Assembly (NCBI GenBank): GCA_014800795.1
Contig: JAAVFL010000008.1
Coordinates: 19,542-83,541, forward strand
Source: Bacteroidales bacterium
Lineage (GTDB): Bacteria > Bacteroidota > Bacteroidia > Bacteroidales > Muribaculaceae
Length of the DNA: 64,000 nt
Direction: 5' to 3'
Below the pieces are notes generated by a model that was not told the DNA's origin, did no database searches, and worked only from the letters and a program-made list of their open reading frames with translations. The position numbers were made by a program, and so were the translations under genes. Of this stretch, positions 47,823-56,021 are shown one piece after another (positions within the stretch are counted from its first letter, which is position 1; every line of letters begins with the position of its first letter).

Positions 47823-48758
47823 ATGTCAAAAGTAACAGTTGTAGGCGCCGGCAACGTAGGCGCAACTACCGCAAATGTACTGGTTACCACTCAGGTAGCT
47901 GATGAAGTTGTTCTCATTGATATCAAAGAGGGCGTTTCCGAGGGCAAGGCTATGGATATCATGCAGACCGCCAATATCCTTGGTCTGCAGAGCCGTCTGA
48001 CAGGTGTAACCAACGACTACGCCAAAACCGCTGATTCCGACGTAGTGGTTATAACCTCAGGTGTTCCCCGTAAGCCGGGTATGACCCGTGAGGAACTGAT
48101 CGGTGTCAACGCCGGCATCGTTAAGTCTGTTACAGAGAATGTACTTAAATATTCTCCAAACGCCGTTATCATTTGCGTAGCCAACCCTATGGATACCATG
48201 ACCTATCTGATCCACAAGATCTCAGGTCTGCCCAAAAACCGTATCATCGGTATGGGCGGCGCACTCGACAGCGCGCGCTTCAAATATTTCCTGAGCATTG
48301 CTCTTGGTGCGAACGCAACCGAGGTTGAAGGTATCGTTATCGGTGGTCACGGCGACACAACGATGATTCCCCTTACCCGTTTTGCAGCATACCGCGGTGT
48401 TCCCGCAACAAACTATATCCCTGCTGAGCAGCTCGAGAAAGTTGCCGCCGACACAATGGTAGGTGGTGCTACTCTTACGAAGCTCCTCGGAACTTCCGCA
48501 TGGTATGCTCCCGGTGCGGCATCGGCTCAGATGGTAGCGGCTGTTCTCGGCGACCAGAAGAAACTTATCTCCTGCTCATGCCTCCTCGACGGTGAATATG
48601 GCGAAAGCGATCTCTGCATCGGTGTTCCCGCTATCATCGGTCGCAACGGTATCGAAAAGATCGTGGAATTCGATCTTAACGAGGCTGAGAAGACTGCCTT
48701 CAAGAAGAGTGCAGAGGCCGTTCACAAGACTAATGAGGCGCTCAAAGCCGCTCTCTAA
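47823..48758 (+). CDS. mdh: Malate dehydrogenase
   Basis: This NAD-dependent enzyme interconverts malate and oxaloacetate in the cytoplasm. The Rossmann motif GAGNVGATTANVL starts at residue 7; PRKPGMTREELI (about 80) carries the substrate-binding arginines of malate dehydrogenases, and GGHGDTTMIPLTR (about 175) the catalytic histidine. 311 residues is typical of the LDH-like (class III) malate dehydrogenases of Bacteroidota. In anaerobes it runs in the reductive direction towards succinate, which feeds the methylmalonyl-CoA operon at the end of this window. A hairpin follows the stop. Confidence 0.95.
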   Translation: MSKVTVVGAGNVGATTANVLVTTQVADEVVLIDIKEGVSEGKAMDIMQTANILGLQSRLTGVTNDYAKTADSDVVVITSGVPRKPGMTREELIGVNAGIVKSVTENVLKYSPNAVIICVANPMDTMTYLIHKISGLPKNRIIGMGGALDSARFKYFLSIALGANATEVEGIVIGGHGDTTMIPLTRFAAYRGVPATNYIPAEQLEKVAADTMVGGATLTKLLGTSAWYAPGAASAQMVAAVLGDQKKLISCSCLLDGEYGESDLCIGVPAIIGRNGIEKIVEFDLNEAEKTAFKKSAEAVHKTNEALKAAL

Positions 48759-48813
48759 GATATTTTAGGGCGATCCGGTAGGGTTTCCCGGCCGGGTTTG
48801 AAAAATTTATGAT

Positions 48814-48852
48814 GCGGGAGAGACGCAGGCATAGAACCTGCACCTCTCCCGC
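48814..48852 (+). terminator. Hairpin terminator after mdh
   Basis: GCGGGAGAG/CTCTCCCGC and GCAGG/CCTGC form a long stem with one AC/AC internal mismatch and a 7-base loop, followed by ATTGTTTA. The T run is weak but the stem is very stable. Confidence 0.7.
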
Positions 48853-48878
48853 ATTGTTTATCCTGTATATAAATAATT

Positions 48879-49328
48879 ATGATTATGAGAATAAAAGGAC
48901 TTCTGACAGCTGCATTTATGGCGGCTGTATCGCTTACAGCGTTTGCATCATGCTCATCCTCCGACAAAAAGGCCGACGGCGCCACTGCGGGTGAAACCGC
49001 ATCAACCGTCCATGCTGTCACCGTGCTTGAAAAAGGCGCGCAAATAGCTCCGGAAGATAGCAAGCTGATAGTTATCGACTTCAATGCCACATGGTGTGGC
49101 CCATGCCGCCGTTTTGCCCCCACATTCGATAAAGTGGCCGGGGAATATACCTCCAAGGCGGTATTTTATAGCGTGGATGTGGATATTCATCCCGAGCTTG
49201 CAGCTCTCTTCAAGGTGCAGAGCATTCCGATGGTGGCTTATATAAAGCCTGATGGAACATATACCAGAACGGTTGGTCTTATAGATGAGACACAGTTCAA
49301 GGCGGCTATAGAAGCCGCCCTGAAATAG
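48879..49328 (+). CDS. Thioredoxin-fold lipoprotein
   Basis: The 149-residue protein has a lipoprotein signal ending FASCSSS, so it sits in the envelope. A thioredoxin domain follows, with the redox motif in DFNATWCGPCRRFAP (about residue 68) and the cis-proline loop QSIPMVAYIKPDG (about 120). It probably acts on periplasmic disulfides. A second in-frame ATG two codons later is an equally good start. The next gene begins 64 bp downstream in the same direction. Confidence 0.9.
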   Translation: MIMRIKGLLTAAFMAAVSLTAFASCSSSDKKADGATAGETASTVHAVTVLEKGAQIAPEDSKLIVIDFNATWCGPCRRFAPTFDKVAGEYTSKAVFYSVDVDIHPELAALFKVQSIPMVAYIKPDGTYTRTVGLIDETQFKAAIEAALK

Positions 49329-49392
49329 CGCCGTGTATATATCTACGCGCCTCTTTTAATCCGATCATTATTCTCATTTCTTTGGTAATAAC

Positions 49393-51771
49393 ATGTTTTC
49401 AAATCTTACGCTCCGGGCTGCCGGCGTTCGGTATCTTCTTGTTGTGCTGTTGTTTATGGGTGTTGTCAGTGAGCATGGCTTCGGTTCAGTATCACCCGAT
49501 GCCCGGAGATTGCCCCGCCCTGTAGCAAGCGGCGATTCGCTTGTGTTTATCCCATCGGGAGAAGAGGGGATGGGTGTGGCCCTGATTAGAGGCACTGGTA
49601 CCATATGCAGGCAGACGCATCCGGTTGGCATAGTGCTGCGGGGGGAGACCGAACATACTCTCACCGGCAATGAAGAGGAGCTGATATGGAGCCCCTATAC
49701 CGGAATTTCGGTGAGCGGCGACAAAATATGCGCGGTTGCGGAGGTGACGACTCGGCGCGGTTCGGTATTCGGAGTTACGGATATCTACGATGTCTCAGGA
49801 GAAGATGCTGTGGTGGTTCACCGAGAGGTCTCCGTAGTTTCGGATGCCGGAGGTGAATCCGGTTTTGCAAGCATCTATGCGCTTCAGCCTGGTAAGACTG
49901 ATGGAAGCGATGCGTATGAATACTTCATGCCCTCTATTCTGTATCGCGATACGGAGTGTATGCGTCGCGGGTCGGTCGCTTCCGATCTGTCTTATCCACG
50001 CGTAATGGTGAAGGAGACGCGTTGCGGACTTCCAATGGCTATGTTGCGCGACAGTGTGCGCCACTCGGCTTTTTCCCTCACTCATATCCATCCGGCGATA
50101 AGCGTCGGAGGCCTTGCGGGAGGGGGAGCTCCGGCAGAGGTATGCGATTCGCTTCTGTTCGGGTCTATAGGTTATATCATGGAGCCCGAAAAGGCTGTCG
50201 CTTTCCGGTATCCTTCGGCTGAAGGCCCTGCAACCTACGAGCCGCTTCCGGAGCATAAACGTGGCAGACCGGTGTGGTCGGACAGATACCACTCGGTTCG
50301 GACCGGAACGGCCCACAGCTATTCGCTGGCGGTTATTCCCGATCGCAGCGATAACTACAACGATGCGATGGTCAATAGCTTTACGGTGGCCTATCATCTT
50401 GAGAATCCTGCGGTAGCACCGATGGATATGGGAGCGGTATATCAGCAGAATATAGATATGTTCAAAAACGAATACAACGTGTTCGGAACAGGTCGTATTC
50501 GTGCGGCCGGGGTGCCGTGGTCGCTCAATCTTCCTGATGCGTCAGGTAGGGTGTACACTTTCCAGATGGGATTCGTAGGACAGCAACTCCCTGTAGGCTT
50601 CCATCTGTACCGCTACGGGCTTGATAACAATGATCCCGAGGCGGCCGATATGGGCAGGTCTATCGTGGATTTCTGGGTGTCGGAAGCGATAATGGATGAT
50701 TATTTCCCGATAGTTTGGTGGGATCCTGTAGATGATGATACTGCCGGGCATACCCGGGGCTACCCTACGTTTCTGCGATGTCTGACCGACGGCATGGAGG
50801 GCTTGCTCGACGCCTGGCGAATATCAGTTGCATATGGCCGGCCGGAGCGCCGGTGGTTCGATGCCCTATGCAGGGTAGGAGAGCATCTTGCAGCACGTCA
50901 GAACCCCGACGGTTCTTTCTTCCGGGCGTACTCCACAGATGGGGAGATTGCTCCGGAATATGACCGCAACACTCATGCCGATTCCAGGCTCAACACTCCG
51001 GTGGCGGTTCGGTTTCTCGCCAAGATGTACGACGCCACGGGCGACGAGCGCTACCGTCAGGCTGCGGTGAAGGCTGCCGAATATTCGTATCGTGAACTGT
51101 TTCAGAAGATGGGGAAATATGTGGGCGGTACTCCGGACAATCCCAATACTGTCGATAAGGAGGCTGCCGTATATGCGATGTATGCCTTCGATTCCGCCCA
51201 CGACCTCACCGGAGATCCGAAATTTCTCAGAGCTGCCGAGCATGCCGCAATGTGTATGATGAGCTGGGCATACTGCTACGATTACCGGCTGCCAAACCGC
51301 GATGGGGCCGACGCGTCGCAGAATCCGTTTGCCAACGGAGGCATATCCGGTTTCTCGCTGATATCCACGGGCCATTCCGGAGCAGACAATTATCTGTCGT
51401 TCACATTCTTCGGTATGTTCCGGCTGTATGTGAAGACTGGCAACGAGCAATACCTTCACATGGCGCGTTTCCTCCAGAACAATACAAAATTGAACTCCGA
51501 TTACGACGGACGGCTCGGTTACCGCTACCGCGCGTTCATGCCCGAGGCTACCAATGTGGCAGATTTTGCATTCCGCTCCGTCGGCGCGTGGCTTCCATGG
51601 TCGAGCATCGCCAATATCGAACCTATCGTGAATCTTGAGGAGGCATTCGGATGCAACGACCTGATGCAGCTGACGGATCCGCTGCCTGTGTTGCAGGAAA
51701 AACTTCATCATTACGGCTCGGGCGGGCGCCCGATGCGGGGGCGTGTGGCGACGGCGGAAGCGGTCAGATGA
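49393..51771 (+). CDS. Secreted six-hairpin-glycosidase-like protein
   Basis: The exported 792-residue protein has a signal peptide (to about residue 32), a beta-rich N-terminal domain (about 35-370) and an alpha/alpha barrel-like C-terminal domain (about 420-770), with repeating helices such as FDALCRVGEHLAARQNPDGSFFRAY, AVRFLAKMYDATGDERYRQAAVKAAEYSYR and FLRAAEHAAMCMMSWAYCYDY. This arrangement is seen in glycoside hydrolases and polysaccharide lyases with (alpha/alpha)6 toroids. I cannot name a family or the catalytic residues. It overlaps the convergent cdaA by eight bases. Confidence 0.7.
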   Translation: MFSNLTLRAAGVRYLLVVLLFMGVVSEHGFGSVSPDARRLPRPVASGDSLVFIPSGEEGMGVALIRGTGTICRQTHPVGIVLRGETEHTLTGNEEELIWSPYTGISVSGDKICAVAEVTTRRGSVFGVTDIYDVSGEDAVVVHREVSVVSDAGGESGFASIYALQPGKTDGSDAYEYFMPSILYRDTECMRRGSVASDLSYPRVMVKETRCGLPMAMLRDSVRHSAFSLTHIHPAISVGGLAGGGAPAEVCDSLLFGSIGYIMEPEKAVAFRYPSAEGPATYEPLPEHKRGRPVWSDRYHSVRTGTAHSYSLAVIPDRSDNYNDAMVNSFTVAYHLENPAVAPMDMGAVYQQNIDMFKNEYNVFGTGRIRAAGVPWSLNLPDASGRVYTFQMGFVGQQLPVGFHLYRYGLDNNDPEAADMGRSIVDFWVSEAIMDDYFPIVWWDPVDDDTAGHTRGYPTFLRCLTDGMEGLLDAWRISVAYGRPERRWFDALCRVGEHLAARQNPDGSFFRAYSTDGEIAPEYDRNTHADSRLNTPVAVRFLAKMYDATGDERYRQAAVKAAEYSYRELFQKMGKYVGGTPDNPNTVDKEAAVYAMYAFDSAHDLTGDPKFLRAAEHAAMCMMSWAYCYDYRLPNRDGADASQNPFANGGISGFSLISTGHSGADNYLSFTFFGMFRLYVKTGNEQYLHMARFLQNNTKLNSDYDGRLGYRYRAFMPEATNVADFAFRSVGAWLPWSSIANIEPIVNLEEAFGCNDLMQLTDPLPVLQEKLHHYGSGGRPMRGRVATAEAVR

Positions 51772-52540
51772 CGCTGAGGTGCGACAGTCTTTTTTCGAGT
51801 TCGGTGGAACTCAGCCGGGTCGAAAGGCGACCGTGGTGGGCGACGGAGATGTTGCCGGTTTCCTCGCTGACAACTATGGCGAAAGCATCGGTGGCCTGCG
51901 AAATGCCGAGGGCGGAGCGGTGGCGCAATCCCAATGAGCGTGGCACATTGGTGTCGTGGCTTACGGGGAGAATACATCCGGCTGCCTTGATCCGTCCGTG
52001 GTCTATGATCATCGCTCCGTCGTGGAGGGGTGAATTCTTGAAAAAAATGTTTTCGATCAGGCGCGAGTTGATCTCGGCGTTGATTATGTCGCCGCTCTTC
52101 TCATAGTTGTCGAGGGGAATATCCTGCTGAATCACGATCAGGGCGCCTGTCTTGCTCTTGGCCATGCTCATGCAGGCGTATACTATCGGCATCACACGTG
52201 TATGTATATCCTCCGAACTGTCTTTTCCGCGATGATGGAACATGGATGTAAGAAACTTCCATCGCTTCTTCGACCCGAGTTCCACGAGAAATCGCTTTAT
52301 CTGATCCTGAAAAATAATCACGAGGATAAGCAGTCCGATGCTCATCACCTTGTCGAGAATGGTGCCGATAAGCTTCATTTCAAGGATCTCGGCTGCCACT
52401 ACCCATACCAGGATGAAGGCAAGCACACCGTAGAAAATGTTGATGGTACCCGACTCCTTCATGATTTTATAGAGATAGTAGAGCATCAGCGCCACTATCA
52501 CTATGTCGAGAATATCCTTTATGCCGAAAGATTCAATCAC
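51764..52540 (-). CDS. cdaA: Diadenylate cyclase CdaA
   Basis: This membrane enzyme makes cyclic di-AMP from two ATP. Three N-terminal membrane helices (to about residue 85) precede the DAC domain, which has both catalytic motifs: DGA in NSPLHDGAMII (about 173) and RHR in GLRHRSALG (about 206). 258 residues is normal. The folP gene lies 16 bp upstream and the two are probably co-transcribed, an arrangement common in Bacteroidales. No CdaR-like partner is present here. Confidence 0.95.
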   Translation of the reverse strand: MIESFGIKDILDIVIVALMLYYLYKIMKESGTINIFYGVLAFILVWVVAAEILEMKLIGTILDKVMSIGLLILVIIFQDQIKRFLVELGSKKRWKFLTSMFHHRGKDSSEDIHTRVMPIVYACMSMAKSKTGALIVIQQDIPLDNYEKSGDIINAEINSRLIENIFFKNSPLHDGAMIIDHGRIKAAGCILPVSHDTNVPRSLGLRHRSALGISQATDAFAIVVSEETGNISVAHHGRLSTRLSSTELEKRLSHLSVI

Positions 52541-52556
52541 TGTAGCGGGGGGGAAT

Positions 52557-53402
52557 TTACATGTTTTTTATTATGGTATCGGTGACTTTTGCAGCCTGAA
52601 CGGTTGCCGCCACGTCGTGAACTCTGAGTATGGCCGCTCCGGCAAGCATGGCCGCCGTGTTGAGGGCTATGGTGCCCGGAAGCGTTTCCTCGGTGGTTAT
52701 GTCGCAGAGGCGGCTGATCATCGACTTGCGCGATATCCCCACAAGCAACGGACATCCGAGCATATCGCCGAGATTCGCCAGATGTCCCATCAGTGCGTAA
52801 TTCTGCGTGAGAGTTTTACTGAAGCCGAATCCCGGATCGACAATAATATCGGCTACCCCCATGCGGCGCAGACGTTCGAGCGGACGCGACAGCTCGGTCG
52901 CTACGTCGGCCGTCACATCTGAGTAGTCCGTAAGGGTCTGCATGGTGCGGGGAGTTCCCCGCATGTGCATAAGTATGTAGGGAACGCGCATCGCGGCTAC
53001 GGTAGCGAACATCTCTTTATCAAGTGTGCCACCCGATATGTCATTCACTATATCGGCTCCCCACTCTTCCACGGCGCGACGTGCCACTTCTGCGCGGAAT
53101 GTATCGACCGATACGGGGATATTGCTGTCGGCGGCACGCACTGCCTCCACTCCGATGCGCACCCTGCGCATCTCCTCTTCAATATCCACTTCCGCCGCTC
53201 CGGGGCGCGACGAATAGCCTCCTACATCTATCATGTCGGCACCTTCGGCTATCATCGTTTCCACGCGCCGGCGTGCCTCGCTCTCGCCGTGGGAGTGTGA
53301 GCCGGCGTAGAAAGAGTCGGGGGTTACGTTGAGAATACCCATCACCTGGGTGCGGGTAATCTCCGTCAGTCTTCCGCAAAGATTGAGAGTGAATGGCTTC
53401 AT
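52557..53402 (-). CDS. folP: Dihydropteroate synthase
   Basis: This folate-pathway enzyme, the target of sulfonamides, condenses p-aminobenzoate with the pterin pyrophosphate. Visible: VMGILNVTPDSFYAGS (about 20), MIDVGGYSSRPGA (about 58), VSVDTFRAEVARRA (about 97), NDISGGTLD (about 117), DPGFGFSKTLTQN (about 188) and GISRKSMI (about 220). 281 residues is typical. It is the first member of a folP-cdaA pair; the small TPR-like gene lies 21 bp upstream. Confidence 0.95.
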   Translation of the reverse strand: MKPFTLNLCGRLTEITRTQVMGILNVTPDSFYAGSHSHGESEARRRVETMIAEGADMIDVGGYSSRPGAAEVDIEEEMRRVRIGVEAVRAADSNIPVSVDTFRAEVARRAVEEWGADIVNDISGGTLDKEMFATVAAMRVPYILMHMRGTPRTMQTLTDYSDVTADVATELSRPLERLRRMGVADIIVDPGFGFSKTLTQNYALMGHLANLGDMLGCPLLVGISRKSMISRLCDITTEETLPGTIALNTAAMLAGAAILRVHDVAATVQAAKVTDTIIKNM

Positions 53403-53423
53403 GTCGCGAAGTTACGAATTTTT

Positions 53424-53696
53424 TCAGGGATTCAGCAGGTCTGGATTGAAGAAATCCATAATCGAGGAGGAATGTTCCAGCAGAAGCCGTGCCGGCCCGT
53501 CGGGATCAATCCGTGCGGCGGCCGAGTAATCAGTCATCGCTTCTCCGCGGCGGCCGAGGCTCCACAGAAGTTTTCCCCGGGCAATCAGGGGCGCAGGGTC
53601 ATCGGGATTGCCGGCAATCATCGAACCGAGTGTTTCGAGTGCCTCTTCGGGAACTTTTCCCTCTATTGACGCATTTATATTTTGTGGATTCATCAT
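53424..53696 (-). CDS. Small TPR-like protein
   Basis: The 90-residue protein has paired helices with the tetratricopeptide pattern (PAPLIARGKLLWSLGRRGEAMTDYSAAARIDPDG, about 35-68) and no signal peptide. It probably is a small cytoplasmic scaffold; no function is assigned. It lies just upstream of folP-cdaA on the same strand and its first codons overlap the divergent promoter of the phosphatase gene. Confidence 0.65.
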   Translation of the reverse strand: MMNPQNINASIEGKVPEEALETLGSMIAGNPDDPAPLIARGKLLWSLGRRGEAMTDYSAAARIDPDGPARLLLEHSSSIMDFFNPDLLNP

Positions 53697-53711
53697 TAAT
53701 TACTATTTTTG
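53681..53711 (+). promoter_or_regulatory. Promoter of the histidine acid phosphatase gene
   Basis: TTTG at 53681-53684, 19 bp, TATTTTTG at 53704-53711: a full promoter match, with a leader of about 50 bases. The -33 part lies inside the start of the divergent small gene. Confidence 0.65.
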
Positions 53712-53767
53712 AAAGTTGTTGTACAATACACCATGCAACAGCAAAATTAACAAAAACTGATTAAATC

Positions 53768-55036
53768 GTGGACAGATTACTGAAAATAATGGGCGCCATG
53801 TTGCTGGCGCTGATCTGCCTGCCGGCAGCCGGAGCAGATCCTACTGCTACGGACTATAGTGTGACCGATTGCCTGGGGTCGGCGAAGCCATATCCCGCGC
53901 CGGAAGATCCGGCGGTGTATCCCGACAGTCTGACCCCGGTGTTCGTGAACCATGTCGGTCGCCACGGAGCCCGTTTTCTGTCGTCTGCAAAAACCACGGT
54001 CGACCTCACTTCGGCGCTGGTGCATGCCGATTCAGCGGGAGTTCTGTCACCGTTGGGGCAGGAGCTTCTGCGACTGGTAAACTATGTGGCTGACATATCC
54101 CATAACCGCTGGGGAGCCCTCGATTCGCTCGGGATGGCTGAGCAGCGTGGCATAGCTTCGCGTATGTTTCTGGCCTACCCGAAGCTGTTTATCGGCGGTA
54201 AGGTAAACGCTATCAGTTCGTATGCGCCGCGTTGCGTGATGAGCATGTATGAATTCACCCATCAGCTCGCCCGGCTGAACAACAAGGTGGAGATCTATAC
54301 CTCGTCAGGGGCGCAGAATTCCCCGCTGATGCGACCCTTCGATGTCGACAAGGCATATGTGGAGTGGGCGAAAGAGAAGCCCTGGGAGGAGTCTTACAAC
54401 ATGTTCTTCGAAACCACGGCACCTGCATCGCCGGCACGGAAGCTCTTTACGAAAGCCGATTTCCTCACCAGTCAGGAGGCGGCGGATCTTTCCTGGACAG
54501 AGTATAAGGTGCTTGTCGGCCTGCCGGCAATGGGACTTGATATCGACCTTGAGAAATATTTTACGAAAGAGGAACTCAACTCCCTTTGGGCATGCGAGAA
54601 TTTAGGCCATTATCTGCGGCGTACGGCTACGACGCTTTCTGTTGAGCCGGCACTGATAGCCTCCGATCTGTTGCTGAATCTGATAAACACTACCGATCAG
54701 GCTGTGGCTGGCTCGATGCCGTTCAACGTCGAACTGCGGTTCGGGCATGCCGAAACTCTCATGCCGCTGCTGTCGCTTATGAGGCTTCCGGGCTGTTATT
54801 ATATGACCAACTATTTCGATACGGTAGCGATGCACTGGAAAGATTTCGATGTAGTGCCGATGGCAGCCAACCTGCAGATTGTCCTGTTCCGTACCGGTAA
54901 GGGTGACTATTGCGTGCGTGTGGATCTGAACGAGAAGCCAGTGAGGCTGATACCAAATTCCGACCGTGTGTATATTCCCTGGCAGGAGGCGCGTGAATAT
55001 CTCGTTCGCTGTCTGCCTCTTCACCTTCAGCCCTGA
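53768..55036 (+). CDS. Histidine acid phosphatase (phytase/MINPP-like)
   Basis: The exported 422-residue protein starts at a GTG and has a signal peptide (MDRLLKIMGAMLLALICLPA). The branch-2 histidine phosphatase motif NHVGRHGARFLSS (about 60) supplies the phospho-accepting histidine, and LRFGHAETLMPLL (about 325) the partner HAE, close to the MINPP-type HAE rather than HD. Probable role is phosphate release from inositol phosphates or other phosphomonoesters in the envelope. Repeat copy 2 follows 11 bp after the stop. Confidence 0.88.
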   Translation: MDRLLKIMGAMLLALICLPAAGADPTATDYSVTDCLGSAKPYPAPEDPAVYPDSLTPVFVNHVGRHGARFLSSAKTTVDLTSALVHADSAGVLSPLGQELLRLVNYVADISHNRWGALDSLGMAEQRGIASRMFLAYPKLFIGGKVNAISSYAPRCVMSMYEFTHQLARLNNKVEIYTSSGAQNSPLMRPFDVDKAYVEWAKEKPWEESYNMFFETTAPASPARKLFTKADFLTSQEAADLSWTEYKVLVGLPAMGLDIDLEKYFTKEELNSLWACENLGHYLRRTATTLSVEPALIASDLLLNLINTTDQAVAGSMPFNVELRFGHAETLMPLLSLMRLPGCYYMTNYFDTVAMHWKDFDVVPMAANLQIVLFRTGKGDYCVRVDLNEKPVRLIPNSDRVYIPWQEAREYLVRCLPLHLQP

Positions 55037-55047
55037 CGATAGGATAG

Positions 55048-55235
55048 GTAAGTAAGTCATGAAAATTATTACGTATAATATGTACATCCGGACTTTATAT
55101 CATCCGCGGCATCCTTACGCCGTATTTTACTCTCATCTTCAGTCATGTAGCTCGCTACATTCCTTCATCTTCGGGCAAAATCCGGCTGAAAGTCCGCTCA
55201 CGGATAATATAAAATAATTTCCACGACTTACTTAT
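55048..55235 (+). repeat. 188-bp palindromic repeat element, copy 2
   Basis: Inverse copy of 28525-28712. The ends GTAAGTAAGTCATG and CACGACTTACTTAT are inverted repeats; inside, GGACTTT (55090-55096) pairs with AAAGTCC (55189-55195), and the centre is TGTAGCTCGCTACA. The last bases overlap the ATG of the following hydrolase gene, so the element forms its entire immediate leader. No TAnnTTTG box is seen within it. Confidence 0.85.
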
Positions 55236-55998
55236 GAAGCTTACTTTTCTCGGAACAGGGACAAGCACCGGAGTGCCACAGCTGATGTGTGACTGTGAAG
55301 TGTGCCGATCGACCGATCCGCGCGACAGCCGCATGCGTTGCTCGGCTCTGATAGAGACGGATGAAGGTAATATACTGATTGATTGCGGTCCCGACTTCCG
55401 TGAGCAGATGCTACGATTTCACAGATGGGGAAATATTGACGCGCTGCTCGTGACTCACCAACACTACGACCACGTTGGAGGGACCGACGATCTGCGTCCC
55501 TATTGCAAGGGGAAAGAGGCTTTCCCGATTTACTGCAACAGAGATGTGGAGATGGATCTTCACCGGCGGATGCCTTACTGCTTCACTGAAAATCCATACC
55601 CCGGTGTACCGAAACTGGAGATTCACCGTATAGAACACGGTGAACGTTTCAAGCTGTGCGGTTTGAAAGTGGTTCCGTTCCAGGTGATGCACGCACAGTT
55701 GCCCATCCTCGGATTCAGAATAGGGAACCTTGCCTATATAACTGATGCGAAAGATATCCCTGATGAGAGTTACGATATAATCTCAGGAGTAGATATCCTG
55801 ATAGTTAACGCCCTGCGCCATGAGCCCCACATGTCGCATATGACACTTGCGGACGCCCTCACGGTTATCGAACGGGTGAAGCCAAGGAGAGCTTATCTGA
55901 CACACCTGAGCCATCAGATGGGGCGTACGGCCGACATAGAACCAACGCTGCCCGCAGAGGTATTCATAGCCAACGACGGGGGTACCATAAACTTCTGA
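55234..55998 (+). CDS. MBL-fold metal-dependent hydrolase (PhnP-like)
   Basis: The 254-residue cytoplasmic protein begins LTFLGTGTSTGVP, then CDCEVCRSTDPRD with zinc-type cysteines as in PhnP-like enzymes, and the metal motif in LLVTHQHYDHVGGTDDL (about 70), followed by ITDAKDIPDE and a final YLTHLSHQMG. It belongs to the phosphodiesterase branch of the family, acting on cyclic phosphates or similar; the substrate is not known. The ATG overlaps the end of the 188-bp repeat, and the GH35 gene follows 23 bp later. Confidence 0.88.
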   Translation: MKLTFLGTGTSTGVPQLMCDCEVCRSTDPRDSRMRCSALIETDEGNILIDCGPDFREQMLRFHRWGNIDALLVTHQHYDHVGGTDDLRPYCKGKEAFPIYCNRDVEMDLHRRMPYCFTENPYPGVPKLEIHRIEHGERFKLCGLKVVPFQVMHAQLPILGFRIGNLAYITDAKDIPDESYDIISGVDILIVNALRHEPHMSHMTLADALTVIERVKPRRAYLTHLSHQMGRTADIEPTLPAEVFIANDGGTINF

Positions 55999-56021
55999 CC
56001 GCATTTCCATACCTTACAACC

